DNA of 64,000 nt from Lycorma delicatula (GCF_047948215.1 NC_134455.1:224482526-224546525), one strand, 5' to 3'. Positions 1 through 13,261 are shown, counted from the first letter of the stretch. Translations and numbers: made by a program. Notes: a model not told the origin generated them from the letters alone.

Positions 1-2243
1 CTTACCCTCTTTGAACAATTAAATAATTGACTCCGTTAGCAATTATTTATTAATCTATTACTTGTAAAAAAAAATTCGAAATGAATAACAATACGAAACA
101 GAAAAATTGGTTTTTACAGGATGTTGATTTCTTAGTTAACCTATCTTTGAATACAATAACGTAAGAATCGTCAGAACCCGCTTGGAAAAAAAATGGCGCC
201 GGAGAAGTTTATTCCTTCAAGGTATAGCGACAGAATTTTCCAACTCGAGTCTCAAAGTAATCTATAAGAAACTATATTTAAGACAGTAATTGTTCAAACA
301 TCTTTGAAGAAGAGAGTAAGCTAGAAATCGGGAATTTATTTTACATCTGGCATTCTGATACCATCGGCATATTCCAGCCTGTAATATTTACAAAATCATG
401 AATTTTCAGCCCATCAAGCGATGTCTGCAAAATATTATTCAGATTGTGTGTACAGGTTCGGTTGAAATTATTACTTAATAACTTCACAAACATCATAATC
501 TGTATATTTATAACTACAAAAGCACCGGAAGTAAAAGCAAGCCTTAGCAGTTTACTCTGGTTTCAATTTGTTCTCATCCGTTCATTTACGGCGAAAATTT
601 TAACAGCCACACCGGAAAGTCATCCGAAATGAGAACTGATTGGATTGGGAGGTTGATTGGAACTGGCTAGCTTCAATTGCGTTAGTGTAATACACCAATG
701 GCAATGTCATTTGTGGCATTCGAATCGGTGGCATCCTGACTGAAGCAATTAGACTGGATGATGTCTATTATTGAAGTGTTGAAGAGGACCCGGTAAAGCC
801 CATAAGGGCTATTGGTTCGGAGCGGTTGGAATGGCGAACACAACCGCTATGGAGGGTTCTTCCCCTTCGGGATCAGGATGAATTACAGCAGTATTTTATC
901 CTAAACTAAAAGAAATCACGGATTCCATAAGGAATACAGATTTCTCCGCCCTCTTTGTGGTTACTTTTGCCTTTGTTTGTAGACGAGTTTAAATAAAGGC
1001 ACAAGTTGTACTCAAAAACTGTATAAGGTGCCGAGAACAAAACATTCCAACAAGTGAAACCAGAAAAAGTCAAAATGTGGTTTCCTATTAGATTCTTTAT
1101 TGCTGGCGAATAATATATGCTATTTTTTTATTGATCGCCTTTCCAAGTCCTTCGAAATGCCCGTTCTACAAGTGACTTTGCTCACTGCAGAAATGACTGT
1201 AAATATCATCATTGTTCTAAAAGAAAACAGTTCTGACTGCAGCTTTTTACATTTCGGTTTCATTACGGGTGCCGCAACCAGTAATTTACTGACTTAAGAA
1301 AATGAGACTGGTATATATTAGTACAGGCTGTTGGACCGCGAGGAATGAAAGAAAAGGTCGACTGCACATAGGATAAAGTAATAGAATTCCACTTTTATTT
1401 TAATTATAAAAAGGAAAAGATAATTCATAAACTTCAAAATGAGAATAATCACAGTTTACCAATCCTAAACTGAAATCATTCAATTTCCAAAACTTCAAAG
1501 AGAGCCGGCAATGTTTGTAAGTCCATAAACACGGAGAGGCCGACAGCTTTTGACCGAAACAGATCCGATAAAAAACAAAATCCCTGCTCCCCCGCCGCAA
1601 AAAAGCGTAACCAAAAATAAAGATTACAAAATAAAAAATTTTGTAAGTTATTCCATGTTTGAAAAGATTCAAACTTTAAAGTATATTATTACATCACGAT
1701 AATATAGTAATGACATCATGTAAAACTGTGTTTTAAGGGAAGTTGTAAGGAAAATGAATAAGTTACAGAGAAATCTGAATGAATAAAAGCGTTTAATGAG
1801 GAACCGTTAACATAATAATTATGGAAGACTAGATTTAGATACAAGGATAGGAAAACAAAATATTTCTCTAAGGGTAAAGTCGATCGGTATTTTATGATAA
1901 AATAATAAAAAATAAAAAAAATTAGGAGTATGTGGAAAATAGTTTTCTATAAACTGAATTTTCCCCTCAAGTTTTAATATTCTTTCAATTATGATGGGCA
2001 AAAATATTTACTTCATTTATTAATTTTACTGTCCCTGTCTTTCTCGTACAAGCAGCATCACAAAAAACGTCATGCCACTGTGACTATGATTGCGTAATTA
2101 CTCATTTTAGGGTGGCTTAAAATGCATTAGATACAAAACAATTTCAAAAAACTTTATTTTCCTAATTAAGGCGTTATATCTATTTATATTTCCAACTCGA
2201 TGACTATTTCTGAAGAATAAATCAAATTTGTTACAGCATAATA
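1..2243. other. AT-rich non-coding stretch
   Basis: No gene, RNA or repeat family recognised. Short open frames on both strands lack any family motif, and base composition is the AT-rich background of the window. Confidence 0.6.
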
Positions 2244-2245
2244 TA

Positions 2246-2283
2246 TACGAGGGTAAGCCAATTATTATCCGCAAATTAGTTAT
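2246..2283 (+). repeat. mariner 5' terminal inverted repeat
   Basis: Starts TACGAGGGTAAGCC and pairs with 3515-3552 in inverted orientation with four mismatches. It is the expected transposase binding site. Confidence 0.93.
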
Positions 2284-2432
2284 ATTTTTGTTTATGTTGG
2301 TAGTATTGTCGTGTTGCGTAGATGACGCATGCATGGTTTAATTGTTGTTATGTCTGTGCAGGTTTGATGCTCCTAGGTAATTCCCATTATCGCTGCCTGT
2401 CGTTAACGGCTGCTCCGCTTTGTGTTTGCACC

Positions 2433-3475
2433 AAAGAAGAGCAACGTTCAGTGATCCATTTTTTGTGGTTGAAACATGTATCAGGGGCCGGATTCATCGA
2501 AGACTTTCGGTACAGTACGGGAACAGTGTGTTGCCGCAACGGAGTGTCTACGAATGGATTGAAAAATTCAAAAATGGTCGCTCAAGTGTTACGCACGACG
2601 AAGGAGCCGGGCGACCATTTACCGCCACAAATGAGGGAAACAATGAGGGTGCATGTGACATGGTTTTCTTAGACAGACGAGTAACTATTGATGAAATGGC
2701 ACATCGTCTGCAAATTAGTCACGGTTCTGCCTACGAAATCATCCACAACAGACCTGGGTTTTATAAAGTCTGTGCAAGATGGGTCCCAAAACAACTCGCA
2801 CAGTCGCATAAACAAACGCGCTTGGACATCTGCCAAAAACATTTGGATCGCTATGGTAACGAACGGGATCTTCTTAGACAGAATCATCACTGATGAGGGG
2901 ACATGGATCCATCATAACGAGCCGGAGAATAAACGGCAGAGTATGGAATGGAAACATCCAAATTCGCTCTGCAAAAAAAAGTTCAAGACCCAACCGTCCG
3001 CAGGAAAACTGATGCTTACGGTTTTTTTAACTCACAAGGCTCAATACTAGAACATTATGAGGAAAGGGGCACGACAATAAACAATGTGCGTTACAGTAAA
3101 ATGCTTACTGCCAAGTTTAAGTCTGCAATTCGAAGCAAACGCCGAGGACTGCTGTCGAAAGGTGTTGTGTTGTTGCACGACAATGCCCGTCCACATACTG
3201 CTGCCCACACTGCTGAAACGCTCCAGAAACTGAACTTTGAAGTACTGGCTCATCCTTCATATAGTCCTGATCTTGCACTTTCTGACTACCACTTGTTTGG
3301 TCCACTCAAAGAGGCATTAAGGGGCCGTCGATTTACCTCGGACGAAACAGTGAAAGAAGCGGTGCATTCCTGGCTCGCAGCTCAACCGAAAATCTTCTTT
3401 TATGAGGGCATCAGGAAGCTTGTGCAACGATGGACCAAATACGTTGAAATGCAAGGGGACTATGTTGAAAAATGA
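2433..3475 (+). pseudogene. mariner transposase (DD34D), three frameshifts
   Basis: Encodes the cut-and-paste transposase of the surrounding element. Conserved blocks run in order but across frames: KEEQRSVIHFLW (helix-turn-helix region, from 2433), then RSVYEWIEKFKNGR, VTIDEMAHRLQISHGSAYEI and WVPKQL, then WIHHNEPE and KRQSMEWKHP, then the catalytic core to the C-terminus GDYVEK. Shifts fall near 2485-2495, 2862-2872 and at a T7 run near 3022-3028. The second catalytic Asp is in LLHDNARPHTA (codon 3179-3181) and the third in LSDYHLF (codon 3284-3286), separated by 34 residues, the mariner signature. The first catalytic motif, normally GDETW, reads DEGTW at 2892-2906, so the catalytic position itself appears altered. 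The open frame begins upstream, but sequence before 2433 is not transposase-like, so the true start is uncertain. Dead as it stands. Confidence 0.93.
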
Positions 3476-3514
3476 TGTACATGTAAGTTTCCTATTTGTA
3501 TTGCAAAAAAATTT

Positions 3515-3552
3515 ATAACTACATTGCGAATAATAATTGACTTACCCTCGTA
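3515..3552 (-). repeat. mariner 3' terminal inverted repeat
   Basis: Reverse complement begins TACGAGGGTAAGTC and matches 2246-2283 with four mismatches. TA follows at 3553-3554. Confidence 0.93.
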
Positions 3553-3554
3553 TA

Positions 3555-4030
3555 TCCTTATTTTAAAAAAAGGTTAAGGAACTGCACAGTATAGTTCACA
3601 AATTTAAATTTACTACAGAATTTACAGTAACTAATAGATGTAAATAAGAAGTAACTATTTTATATTAGCGATAATGTTTCACTAATTTTGTTACATTGAT
3701 AAGACATATTAAGTGTTCACAAACAATACCTTAGAAAAAAAATAATAAATGAAAAAATGTTCTTCGATGCTCACAAAATCAAATTTCATATTTCTAGTAC
3801 ATTTTATATATATACATTTGTAATTTTGTTTAAAAAAGTTGAAATTAAAAGAATATTCATTAAAAAAAAAAACAAAACAAGATATCAGGATCTAATGAAC
3901 AAGAGAAAATACACTTCATAAGTAAAAACAGTTAATACAATATAAATACTATTACTGTTGTAAATAAAATTACAAATCGAATACAAATTGCTAACGGAAA
4001 TATTTTGTCTGATAAATGGGAGAGGAACTC
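3555..4030. other. AT-rich non-coding stretch
   Basis: A-rich sequence downstream of the mariner; nothing recognised. Confidence 0.55.
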
Positions 4031-4133
4031 CTGTGATAAACCGCGACATACAGAAAATACTGAAAATAAATTATTTTAATACTCTGATGGCTATCGTAAC
4101 TATGTAATATAAGTAGTGAATCTGAACAAATTT
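4031..4133 (+). repeat. 103-bp direct repeat, copy 1
   Basis: Begins CTGTGATAAACCGCGA and ends CTGAACAAATTT. It aligns along its length with 5150-5252 in the same orientation, including GATGGCTATC against CATGGCTACC and AGTAGTGAATCTGAAC against AGCAGTGAACCTGAAC. Non-coding; family unknown. Either two dispersed insertions or an old local duplication. Confidence 0.7.
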
Positions 4134-4835
4134 TGATCACTCATTTCTGACCGAAGCCTTTCACAGAATTCTTCATTTTACTAAAAGCAAATAAACACGA
4201 ACATCAACCGTTCTATTCACTGAATCGACTAATTTAAAAATTTACAAAATTCACCCGATTTAAAAGTAAGTTAATTAAACGAAATCTACCGAAGCATCTT
4301 TATTAAATTTACATTTCCTCTACCACTTGTCTAAAGGCACCGCAATGTCCTCATTTAAGGACTAAGAAACAGCAAATTAAATAACCAAGTAACGAATAGA
4401 TATCAAGTAAACTAATTTATAGTAAGCATTGTATCTTTTACCTTCAAACAATTAGTTAAGAGCAGCTCACCTGATTCGATTAACCGAAGAAATAAGGCAA
4501 GAAATCATTATAACTTGCGCAAAAGTAAGCAGACAACGTTAAAATTTAAACTTTAAAAAGCTTTTTCATCTAGAGGATTACGTGTAGCTTATCCACTTAA
4601 ATAAATTAATCTAAAGCAAAGAAACTGAATGAAATTAAATATTATAGCCTAACTGTCTTAAAATACATGAATTTAAATGATCAAATTAAAGTAAGTACGA
4701 CGTCAAAATACGCAACAAAGTGGGTAGAACGAAGAATTTCTGATAGGTCTAAAAAAATACACATATAACAATAATTTTTTTTCTCTGTGCAGATTTGATA
4801 CTTAAATATATATTAAATAATACATATATAAATAA

Positions 4836-4839
<4 letters not shown>

Positions 4840-4866
<27 letters not shown>
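4840..4866. repeat. (TA)n microsatellite
   Basis: Uninterrupted TA dinucleotides, preceded by AAATAAAT repeats. Confidence 0.9.
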
Positions 4867-4870
<4 letters not shown>

Positions 4871-5149
4871 ACATGTCAATCACTACCGGTACCACGGCAA
4901 CACTGGGTACCGGATTTTGCGGCATAGGTGACGCAAACTTTTCTTAAGACGATGAAGAAGAAGAAGAATCAAAGATTTAATCAAGAGAAACACTCACAGA
5001 CAACAAAATAAAAAGTTTTAATTACTTGTCCAACTATTGTACTACATCTGTATAATTAATGCAACTACATTACATTATACAAATATTTTACGAAATATTT
5101 GTGTTTAACAAGAATTTACTTTTATTAAAACCGTATTTAAATATCCACT

Positions 5150-5252
5150 CTGTAATAAACCGCGAAAAACGTAAGATAAATTAATTATTTTAATAGCCTC
5201 ATGGCTCATGGCTACCTTAACTAAAACAGAAGCAGTGAACCTGAACAAATTT
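5150..5252 (+). repeat. 103-bp direct repeat, copy 2
   Basis: Begins CTGTAATAAACCGCGA. Diverged partner of 4031-4133, about 1.1 kb away. The copy contains a small internal duplication (CATGGCTCATGGCT). Confidence 0.7.
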
Positions 5253-6904
5253 GTTATCTATTATTAAAAGGGCTAAATACTCGTACGAGTAAAAGTTACA
5301 GTAATGCTAACCTTAACACGGTCTCCGACCATGTTAAGAAAGTAGATGAAAACAGAATACTCTACAAATTTTAGAAACGATTCCATTCGACGTACATTAT
5401 ATAATATACATAGAATCCAACAGAAACTACAAACAGACAAGACCACTGCATCTGAAAGATTACAGTACCTATCTGAATAAGTACTTTTAGAGGATGATCA
5501 ACAGCAGGCACATCAATAGGAGGTTGCACATTTTGAAAATAATCACGCAAAAAAACCGTTAGAACAGGAAAATTATACTTCTAAATATTCATGCTTTAAA
5601 TTTAATACGTTTGCGAATTAATTAAAAAATAAAATTTCTTATAACAATACTAGTTATATCCGCTATTAATTTTAGAAATTGTAACTCTACTTATAACTAA
5701 AACAAACCAGCTCATTAATTAGCAAATGCGTAGGTGGTAATTCGATTAAACAGCGGTCGTTAATGAACAGATTTAAAACTGTATCGCAGTATTAAATCCG
5801 ACAGACTTACCGCTAGGAAAAACAAATGTCATTACACATGTAAGCTGAATTATACTGTAGTGAAATTACGAACTGATCACGCAAATGAACAACTACAATG
5901 AAAACAAAAACCCGATGCGGTGAATGTAAATGCGCTGATGAGGTCCTCCCAGCTGTAATCGTGCATTAATGTTGTACACGTTCAGAACGGAACGCAGAAC
6001 TATTGATGCACTCATTCCAATTTATTACCACTCCTTCAGCCCACCAACCGTGCTACTGTTCAATATTCTTTCACTCTATACACATGCACTCATCTTTGCT
6101 TTTATAAAAAACAGCCTATTGTTGATTTTTTCTAGTCGGTTTATGACAGCTAGGGAAAAAGTATGTACATAAACCGAGTGAAATAAAATAAGACATTTAT
6201 TTAAACAAGTACGGCGTAAAATGTAATCCCTAAAAACAATTAGATATTATAAATCGTCATTTAAAGGTGTATTTAGGCGGGAAATCAAGAACATGTTTTA
6301 TATTCATGAAAAAGCAATTGAATTTTGACATTTAAACGCAGTAGAATTTGGTAGAGAATACGCATTCCGGTTTTCATCTCACAAGATTCTCTTCTACTTC
6401 AGTAAAACAGCAAGATAAAAATACTTCGGTATAAATTTTTACCGATAAGGTAACTAGACATTTCTATTTAAATTAATACAAATACTCATCGAAGAATAAG
6501 AGTAATTTAATTTTTTTTTATTATCAAAGTTTAGTGTTACCGATTAAAATATCCATTAACAAACGCCTTTAATGTAACCAACTCAAAATGAAACATATGA
6601 ACTTAGGTGTTAAAAAAGTATCATAACTAGATAACCGATATAAAAGTATATTTTGATAATTTTAAATCGTAATCGAACCTATAAAAATTCTTTAAAAAAA
6701 GTTTAAGAATATGAAAAAATGTTATAACATTGTTACAGAACCAGAATAAGCTGACAAAATTTTAACTCGTAATTTTAAGAGTAGACAAAATTTATGATGA
6801 GATTAAATTTAACTTAAAACTACTATCACTTAGAAAGATCAAACGCAGAAGTTCTTCAGTCGACTAGTCAAACCAAATTTTATTAAACACACAGGAAACC
6901 TTGG
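5253..6904. other. AT-rich non-coding stretch
   Basis: Nothing recognised apart from short imperfect hairpins, such as one near 5311-5338. Confidence 0.55.
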
Positions 6905-7056
6905 ATTTTTTTTAACCTCCGGGACCACGTTAGGTATTGCTTCAGAGGATGAGATGAATGATTTGTAGCGTGTGAAAATGCCATGCCTGACTGGGATTCG
7001 AATCCGGGACCTCCGGATGAAAGACCGAGACGCTACCACTCGCGCCATGGAGGCAG
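6905..7056 (-). mobile_element. tRNA-derived SINE (family A)
   Basis: On the minus strand the element starts GCCTCCATGGCGCGAG. It has a polymerase III A-box (TGGCGCGAGTGGTAGCG) and a B-box (GGATTCGAATCCC, near 6993-7005), so the head derives from a tRNA gene. The body ends CCTAACGTGGTCCCGGAGG followed by an A-rich tail at 6905-6912. That 3' tip resembles the tips of the other SINE family in this window (22444-22641, 55489-55784) even though the tRNA heads differ, which suggests both borrow the tail of one partner LINE. The first 71 bases resemble a full tRNA, but the attached conserved tail favours a SINE. Confidence 0.82.
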
Positions 7057-7531
7057 GCAACACAACAGCAACCGAATCGCTTTATCGTGATGGCAACGCC
7101 CGCTTTCAATTTTTAATAGATTTAATTTAATTCACAATGGCAAGGATCTATAACAAACTGTGAAGTATTACCGACTTCATATTTTTTTTTTAGAATTGGA
7201 CTAGTGTAATGAAAAGATAGTCATAACTCAGAAAATCATAAAAAGCTGACACAATTGTAGGACTTTTCCGTCTAGCGGCTTTTTTCTGATGCACGGTTTA
7301 CACACAACTTAATTTAAAATAATTATAATTTTATTTAATTACAATACTTTTTGTTTAGTTCATCCAATGATTCAACTAAAACGCGCGCGCATACAGTATT
7401 TTATTCCTGCGGGAATAGCGGTACTAGCGGCCACTTTAAATAAACTTTTACACTTTAATATTCGTTCACTTCTGTGACGTCATAACATAGCAGACGACTA
7501 CAGCAGTAGTCCGGTCGTAAGTGGTATGTGG

Positions 7532-7561
7532 GGTGTGTGTAAGGGGGGTGTGTGTAAGGGG
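7532..7561 (+). repeat. 15-bp tandem duplication
   Basis: Two perfect copies of GGTGTGTGTAAGGGG. Confidence 0.85.
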
Positions 7562-7629
7562 GGTGGCTGGGATAAAACCGCACTATGATGGGGAACAAAT
7601 TTGTGGATCCAACGAGATGCTAATAGAAA

Positions 7630-7858
7630 AAACTGCAACGAAAAAGACCCTTCTACACCGTTTCAAAATCATTATTATTTTTTGGAGTGGAGGTGCAATT
7701 TAGTAAAAAACCTTGTACAGAAAAGATGTTTTTTTATAATTGTTCATAAAAATATTTAAAAAAAGAAAATGCAACGAAAATCACCCCTTCTATTGCCTTT
7801 TATAAATCTTCAAAATGAAAACTATTTTTTGAGGTGGAAGTGAAATTTAGCAATTTTT
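7630..7858 (+). repeat. diverged tandem duplication
   Basis: 7630-7712 and 7767-7858 share an ordered block: TGCAACGAAAA, CCCTTCTA, a run with ATTTTTTGGAG or ATTTTTTGAGG, then a GTGCAATTTAG or GTGAAATTTAG end. This is an old tandem duplication inside an unidentified non-coding repeat. Confidence 0.6.
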
Positions 7859-7919
7859 TTTACTAAAGTTGTTTACTTCATTAAACATTCACAAATCATA
7901 AAGAAATATATATAACCTT

Positions 7920-8265
7920 AATTATGCGAAATCTGGAGACGATTTAGTTTTCCCCCTGTATCCTCCACCTCCTGGACTTTTTGAATTGAAAATTTAATAA
8001 TATCAATGCCCCTAATACAGAAGTATTATAGACAAGTTTGGTGAAAATCGGTCAAGTAGTTCTGGAGATATAAGGCGATTTGCACGCCGACATACATACA
8101 TACTTTCGCACATTTTATCGCGGAAATTTCGATGCCATTTTCGGTTTTCTGGGTTCCTTAATGGATCAATTCGTCAAAATTCGATGAAAACCGGATATAC
8201 CCAATTTTGACTGATCACCATACTTTCCCTTCTACGCAGCTGGTAAATAGACAGGAAAGTAAAAA
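7920..8265 (+). repeat. unclassified transposon-derived fragment
   Basis: Contains GAAAATCGGTCAAGTAGTT followed by GACATACATACATAC, a motif pair common in insect interspersed repeats. A related GGTCCAGTAGTTTTTG motif lies near 16306-16321. Non-coding; element class not determined. Confidence 0.45.
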
Positions 8266-11200
8266 TAGCATTATAGCTATTGAAAGCTGTTTTGTAAATA
8301 ATACAGTAATTAAATGTGATTTATAAATTCTTAACTTGAAATTCTCTAAAAAAAAAAAATGTATAATCAAATTAATTCTAACTTAAATGTCTTTAAATAT
8401 TAGTCGTTTTTAAAGTAGCGGGAATCTTCAACATTAAACATAGAATTTAAGTACGAATTATTTTTTTGATCGATTTGATTTAATTTGTTATTTAAAGATA
8501 TGCCACTTCTACATTAATACGTATGTTATATTTCCACCTAAATGAACATATTTCAAAAACGGCTTCATTAAATTTTGAAATTTCTAATACTCTAAGTTAC
8601 GTTTTCTATCGGAGCATATTTTTTTTTATTTTAATTGAAAAAAACTCGTATCGCGTTTTAAAATACTGGGCAACGGAATTGTTCACAATAACAATATCTG
8701 CCTACTGAAAATAATGATATGGTCCATCTCTGTCATGCTAGTGTGTCTAAGTAAAATAAAATTAAGTAGTAATAACCAATCAATTTTTTAAAACATTTTA
8801 GTTTTCTAAATTGAGGTAGCAATATTTGATAAATCGGTACAGAAATCAATAATAAGAAGGATGGTGGATAGTGCATAGGCGTCGACATACAAAAGTTATA
8901 AGATTTTTACAAATAATTTGTCCGTAATATCTTCTAATTATCCTACCATTTAGGCAATTTATTTTTCTGATTGATGGCTGTCTGTATCCATCTTGGTTTG
9001 ATTTCTTTGTTTTGGCGTTTCCAGAAACCCATATCGGTAATTTTGTTTGCCATTTGTATTTCCAAAATTTGATTGAAGTTCTTTTACGACGGTTTCGTTA
9101 CACCTTTTCTGGAAATTTCTGAAAAATAAGCTGACACTGCAGTTCTTCGCAAAGGCGATATCGATATGCTATTTGTCACAGGTTTAATACAGGCGTCAAC
9201 AATTAAATCATTACTTAAAAAGATAGTCAGAAAAAGAAATTCGTCCGTAAGCAAGTAGGATTTTTCTAAACCCTTACTAAAATAAAAATGATTATTCAAA
9301 TCTTTCTAATCGCCCTTTACAAGCTAAAACTCCAACGGTAGTGCGATCACGTCCCCATTCACACTAAATTGATTGTTATCGATGCGTTAAGGTTTAAATC
9401 GTGCATTCTTTTCTCAGACGAAGGTTTCGGACGGTTAGTGAACAATACAATCTTCACAAGTTCTGTAATACACAAGTCTGTATGTCGGTTTGGTAATACA
9501 GATCAACTCAATTATAATAACTACTGATAAATTACCAATATAAAGATTTCGAACGTTACAATCTTCTCTAAAGGATCTCATCGTTTCTACTTGACATTGA
9601 TAAATTCTACTGGAATTGATAATGTAGGACCTCCTGGTTTATCTACATAGTTCTTTCGAAAAAAATGAAAATATTTGGTGTAGATCGTCACATTCAAGAA
9701 ATGTAAGATTTTCTGAAAACTAATTAAGTCACATCAAAATCTATTGACCTTTCTTTAGTATCGGTAGGGATAGATTATAGAATCTTTTTAAAACTCATAT
9801 AAGAAAAGGTATCGAAATTCTATGGTAATTTATAAGCAATAATCCATTCTATGCCCAAATCAAATTGTCTAGATCTTTCCGGCCTCTGATTCTTTCGAGC
9901 CATCTCCAATTACTGCAGGACATTTTTATTATTGTAAATTTGACATCTAGCCGGTTCCTGATTTTTCAGATATAAATTAAAATGAACTTCAAGATGAAAT
10001 TAACGCAAATGAAATTAAAATAAAGTTGTAAGAAAAAGTTCTACTTGAAAAAAAACTGCAATTTACATTCTTTACAACAAAAAAGAAATAAGACGGAATT
10101 TACAAATCGCAACCAAATTGTTGATTATGTAGTAATCAAACGGGAGAAATAATAATTTCACTCCAGTGATGAGGACATTTTTAAGTCTTAACCGGATGAA
10201 ATTGGGTATTAAGAAGTAATACAATTTACAACCAATCAGATATTTGCAAGACGCTCCTTAACGCCGAGTTAGTTAATACTTATTCCTACAATTCATGCAC
10301 CTACTGGTACCGATGCTATATACGATAACGAATTGCATACATTAAATTATTTTTGTATTTTTTATTTATTTTTGCTATAATTGATGAAAATTTCCAATTT
10401 TGATTAAACTCTTTAAATTGCGTTCATTCTCATTATGTAATACAAATTCACGATCAGGTTTTGTAATTAATGATTATTCAATAAAAAATTACAATCGAAA
10501 GGGTGATATCCGTTAATTCCCACATTCATTTGTAATAATTTATAACTTAAGATTAAATCAGAATGAAACTGGTTGCCGCAAGAAAATACAGAAAAAAATT
10601 AATTAAATATGATATTTTAATTAGTCGTGTAATTACTTGTCGTCTATTTACTTGTTCATTTTCCGTACAAAATGAACAAGTAATATTTCAACATATAAGA
10701 AATTACGGGTAAAGCCTAGAGGAGGATAAATGTAAAAAATTCCATTAACCGCCGAGGTTAAATTTGAGGTGTACTATAATATAAAATGTTTCAATTTAAT
10801 TAAATAATTTTGAGCAAAATCTACGCATCTTTGAACTCCTCCAAGGTAATAAAATGTCTAAAAATTTCAGGAATTATCATGAGAATGATGGGACGAGCAG
10901 ACAACATCGAGTTTACCGTATAATCATTAGGTTGTACAATAAAAGCGGATAAAGTAAAAAATAAAGATAATAAAGTAAAAATAAATAAGTTAAACATCAA
11001 TATTAATAAAAATATTTTTTCTATTACTCACAGTGCGAATGAAATTGCACAGTTCCTATTGTAACAACACACGATTATAATGTGTATTCTAGCGTAATAC
11101 AAAGAATAAAAATTAAAAACATCAATACAACTCGCAGAAGTTTATTTACTAAGAAATAATATGGATTTTATTCAGGAAAGATATTGGAGGGGGCATAAAA

Positions 11201-12710
11201 TAAAAAACCAGTAGAAAAATCTCCTCTGAAAGAAGTCACAAACTTCATTAAATCAGAATGCTATACATTTACTGTTAGTATAAGAAATAGACAGGAAAAT
11301 ATTAATAAATCGCGGTATAATGCATTGTAAAGTTTATACGATAGTAAAACGAAGAAAATAAATAGGCATATATATTACGCAAGCGTGAAAAATCGACAGA
11401 CCTGAACGAATGTGAAAGTTCAACTGTGGACACGCGAGTACATCAGTTCTTTTTTATCATACGCACGTAGAAATACTTTTAATATATAATATCTAATAAC
11501 GGTTCTGAACTTTCATCAAACTTCTGATGTAACTTTAAGAAATTCTTTAACAACAGAAGGAGAAAAATAAAGAGAGTTGACAACGAAATGTTATCATGAA
11601 TCAATTTATTTGAATAAAAAGAAGAAAATAGAAATGTAACCAAGAAAAAAGCAAATAAAACTTAGACACAATAAACCAAGAGAAAATTCAAGACAGTATC
11701 GGTTTGTATCCAGAAAATATTTTCCACCAATCTACGACATTACAATTTAAAATCCATTTTTTCAATAAAACGTTAATAGCCGATTAAAATATGAGTAAAT
11801 ATCACTAAGTAGTACAGTTCATTTTTAAAGTTAATTTAGTAAGAGTTTACAGTTCACTGTAAACGTAAGAACAGATAACAAAGAATAAATGACTGGTCTC
11901 ACAGTCACATTCTCTTCCTCATTCTCTCACTCACACTCTCTCTTTCTGTTTACCAGCCTGCTGTCTTTTGTAAGTGTGTGTATGTCGTGTGGATACAGAT
12001 ACTACAGATACGCCTAAGTTGATGAGATACATGAGAGCTGAATTAACAGAGATTCCTCCGGTTAAAAAATCATGTTTATTTTAATTAACAAAAACACACG
12101 ATCAAACAAAATTATATTTAATATATATGAAAATTGTTTCAAATAACCGATTAACTGTGGCCTTTGAAGACTACGGCGAAGCATAGGTATTTAAACACAT
12201 TAATTTGGTATTTAAACCAACTACAGAAGCTTAAAAGTAGTTTTTTAAATACTGAAAGAACTGAATCTTAAATAAACATAACACGATTTAATGACTCAAA
12301 TAACAAACGGAGAACATAGTTTTAACGCTGTATTATACATTTATAGGAAATTAATTATTTGAAAACAAATTCAATAAACATTCCTGGCTACAAGTCATTA
12401 CATTTAACTGGTTATTTAAACAAAAAGTAAAGAGCCGTAATGACGTCACGGTTCTCGGTAAACGGACAAAGCCTTTTAACCGGCTGTTTATAAACAAAGT
12501 TAATATGATTTAATCCGGGTAAACAATGTTTTCGTCAAAACTACACACCATTTCTTGTAAGTTTTCCCTTTGAATTTTATTTAGTCATTTCTAATTTATT
12601 TATTATGCGACGTTATTTGTGTTATTTTCATTAACATATTAATTATATTGCACAAAATTATACTACACTTTATTTGTAAACATAGAAACTGTATTATCAT
12701 ATTTCTTTTT
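8266..12710. other. AT-rich non-coding stretch
   Basis: No gene or repeat family recognised in about 4.4 kb except a 15-bp perfect hairpin at 10648-10683 and a CT-rich patch near 11905-11950. Confidence 0.55.
10648..10683. repeat. perfect 15-bp hairpin
   Basis: Arms TTACTTGTTCATTTT and its exact complement enclose a 6-base loop (CCGTAC). No flanking gene; function unknown. Confidence 0.8.
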
Positions 12711-13132
12711 GGTAGATTTCATAAGAAATCTACCTATTGTAATGGGTACCATGTTTCGACTTCCGGAAAGTTTCGACATATCTCGCGTTTCACATCCCCC
12801 AGACCCCAAAACCACCGTCAGTTCAAAAGTTGATATACATATAAATATATTTCACTACTTGTGGATAAGATAACTGCCGTAATTTTGCGCCAATCACCTT
12901 CAAATTGATACATAAAATATAACGACTCAAAATCTCGATCAAGTTCGTTAATGGACAAAATCAGACAATAGGGTGGTAATAGAAGGGGGAGCTTTTACGA
13001 AAAACAAAATATCGCAATAACTTTCTTACGAATTAAAATATCGAATTAGTTTAAAGTTCCTACTACTATTTTTTGGGTAAAGACCTAAAACGTATCTAAA
13101 TAAAGTTTTTTGATTCACCAACCGTTGGCTTA
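12711..13132 (+). repeat. inverted arm, left (element 1)
   Basis: Begins with GGTAGATTT-CATAAG-AAATCTACC, a perfect 9-bp stem with a 6-base loop, and ends in CAACCGTTGGC. Pairs with 14237-14647. A short open frame here (…GRFHKKSTYCNGYH…) reappears in the other arm only because the DNA is repeated. Confidence 0.8.
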
Positions 13133-13261
13133 AATTTCTATTCAGGTAAAGCGTATTTTTTACTTCTACTCTGATGTAAACAAAATAAAGTCATAAATGT
13201 TTTTTAAGAAAGATTTTTTCACACAAAAACAAAATAAAATCAGTAGCGAATGAGTGAGACC

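Larger units (their letters stand above)
2246..3552 (+). mobile_element. mariner-family DNA transposon, 1307 bp, inactivated
   Basis: A complete-length mariner bounded by 38-bp inverted repeats that agree at about 34 of 38 positions and begin TACGAGGGTAAG. TA dinucleotides at 2244-2245 and 3553-3554 fit the TA target duplication of the Tc1/mariner superfamily. The 1.3 kb length is normal for a mariner with one intronless transposase gene, and that gene fills the interior in the plus direction. Frameshifts in the gene make the copy non-autonomous, but its well-matched ends could in principle still be mobilised by an active relative. Family assignment is firm; I do not assign a subfamily. Confidence 0.95.

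Noticed and set aside
2322..2432. N-terminal extension of the mariner transposase from ATG 2322
   Set aside because: The peptide before KEEQRSV has no transposase similarity and the length would exceed the family norm.
6984..7056. Functional tRNA gene on the minus strand
   Set aside because: A- and B-boxes are present, but the sequence continues into a SINE body and A-tail whose tip is shared with other SINEs.
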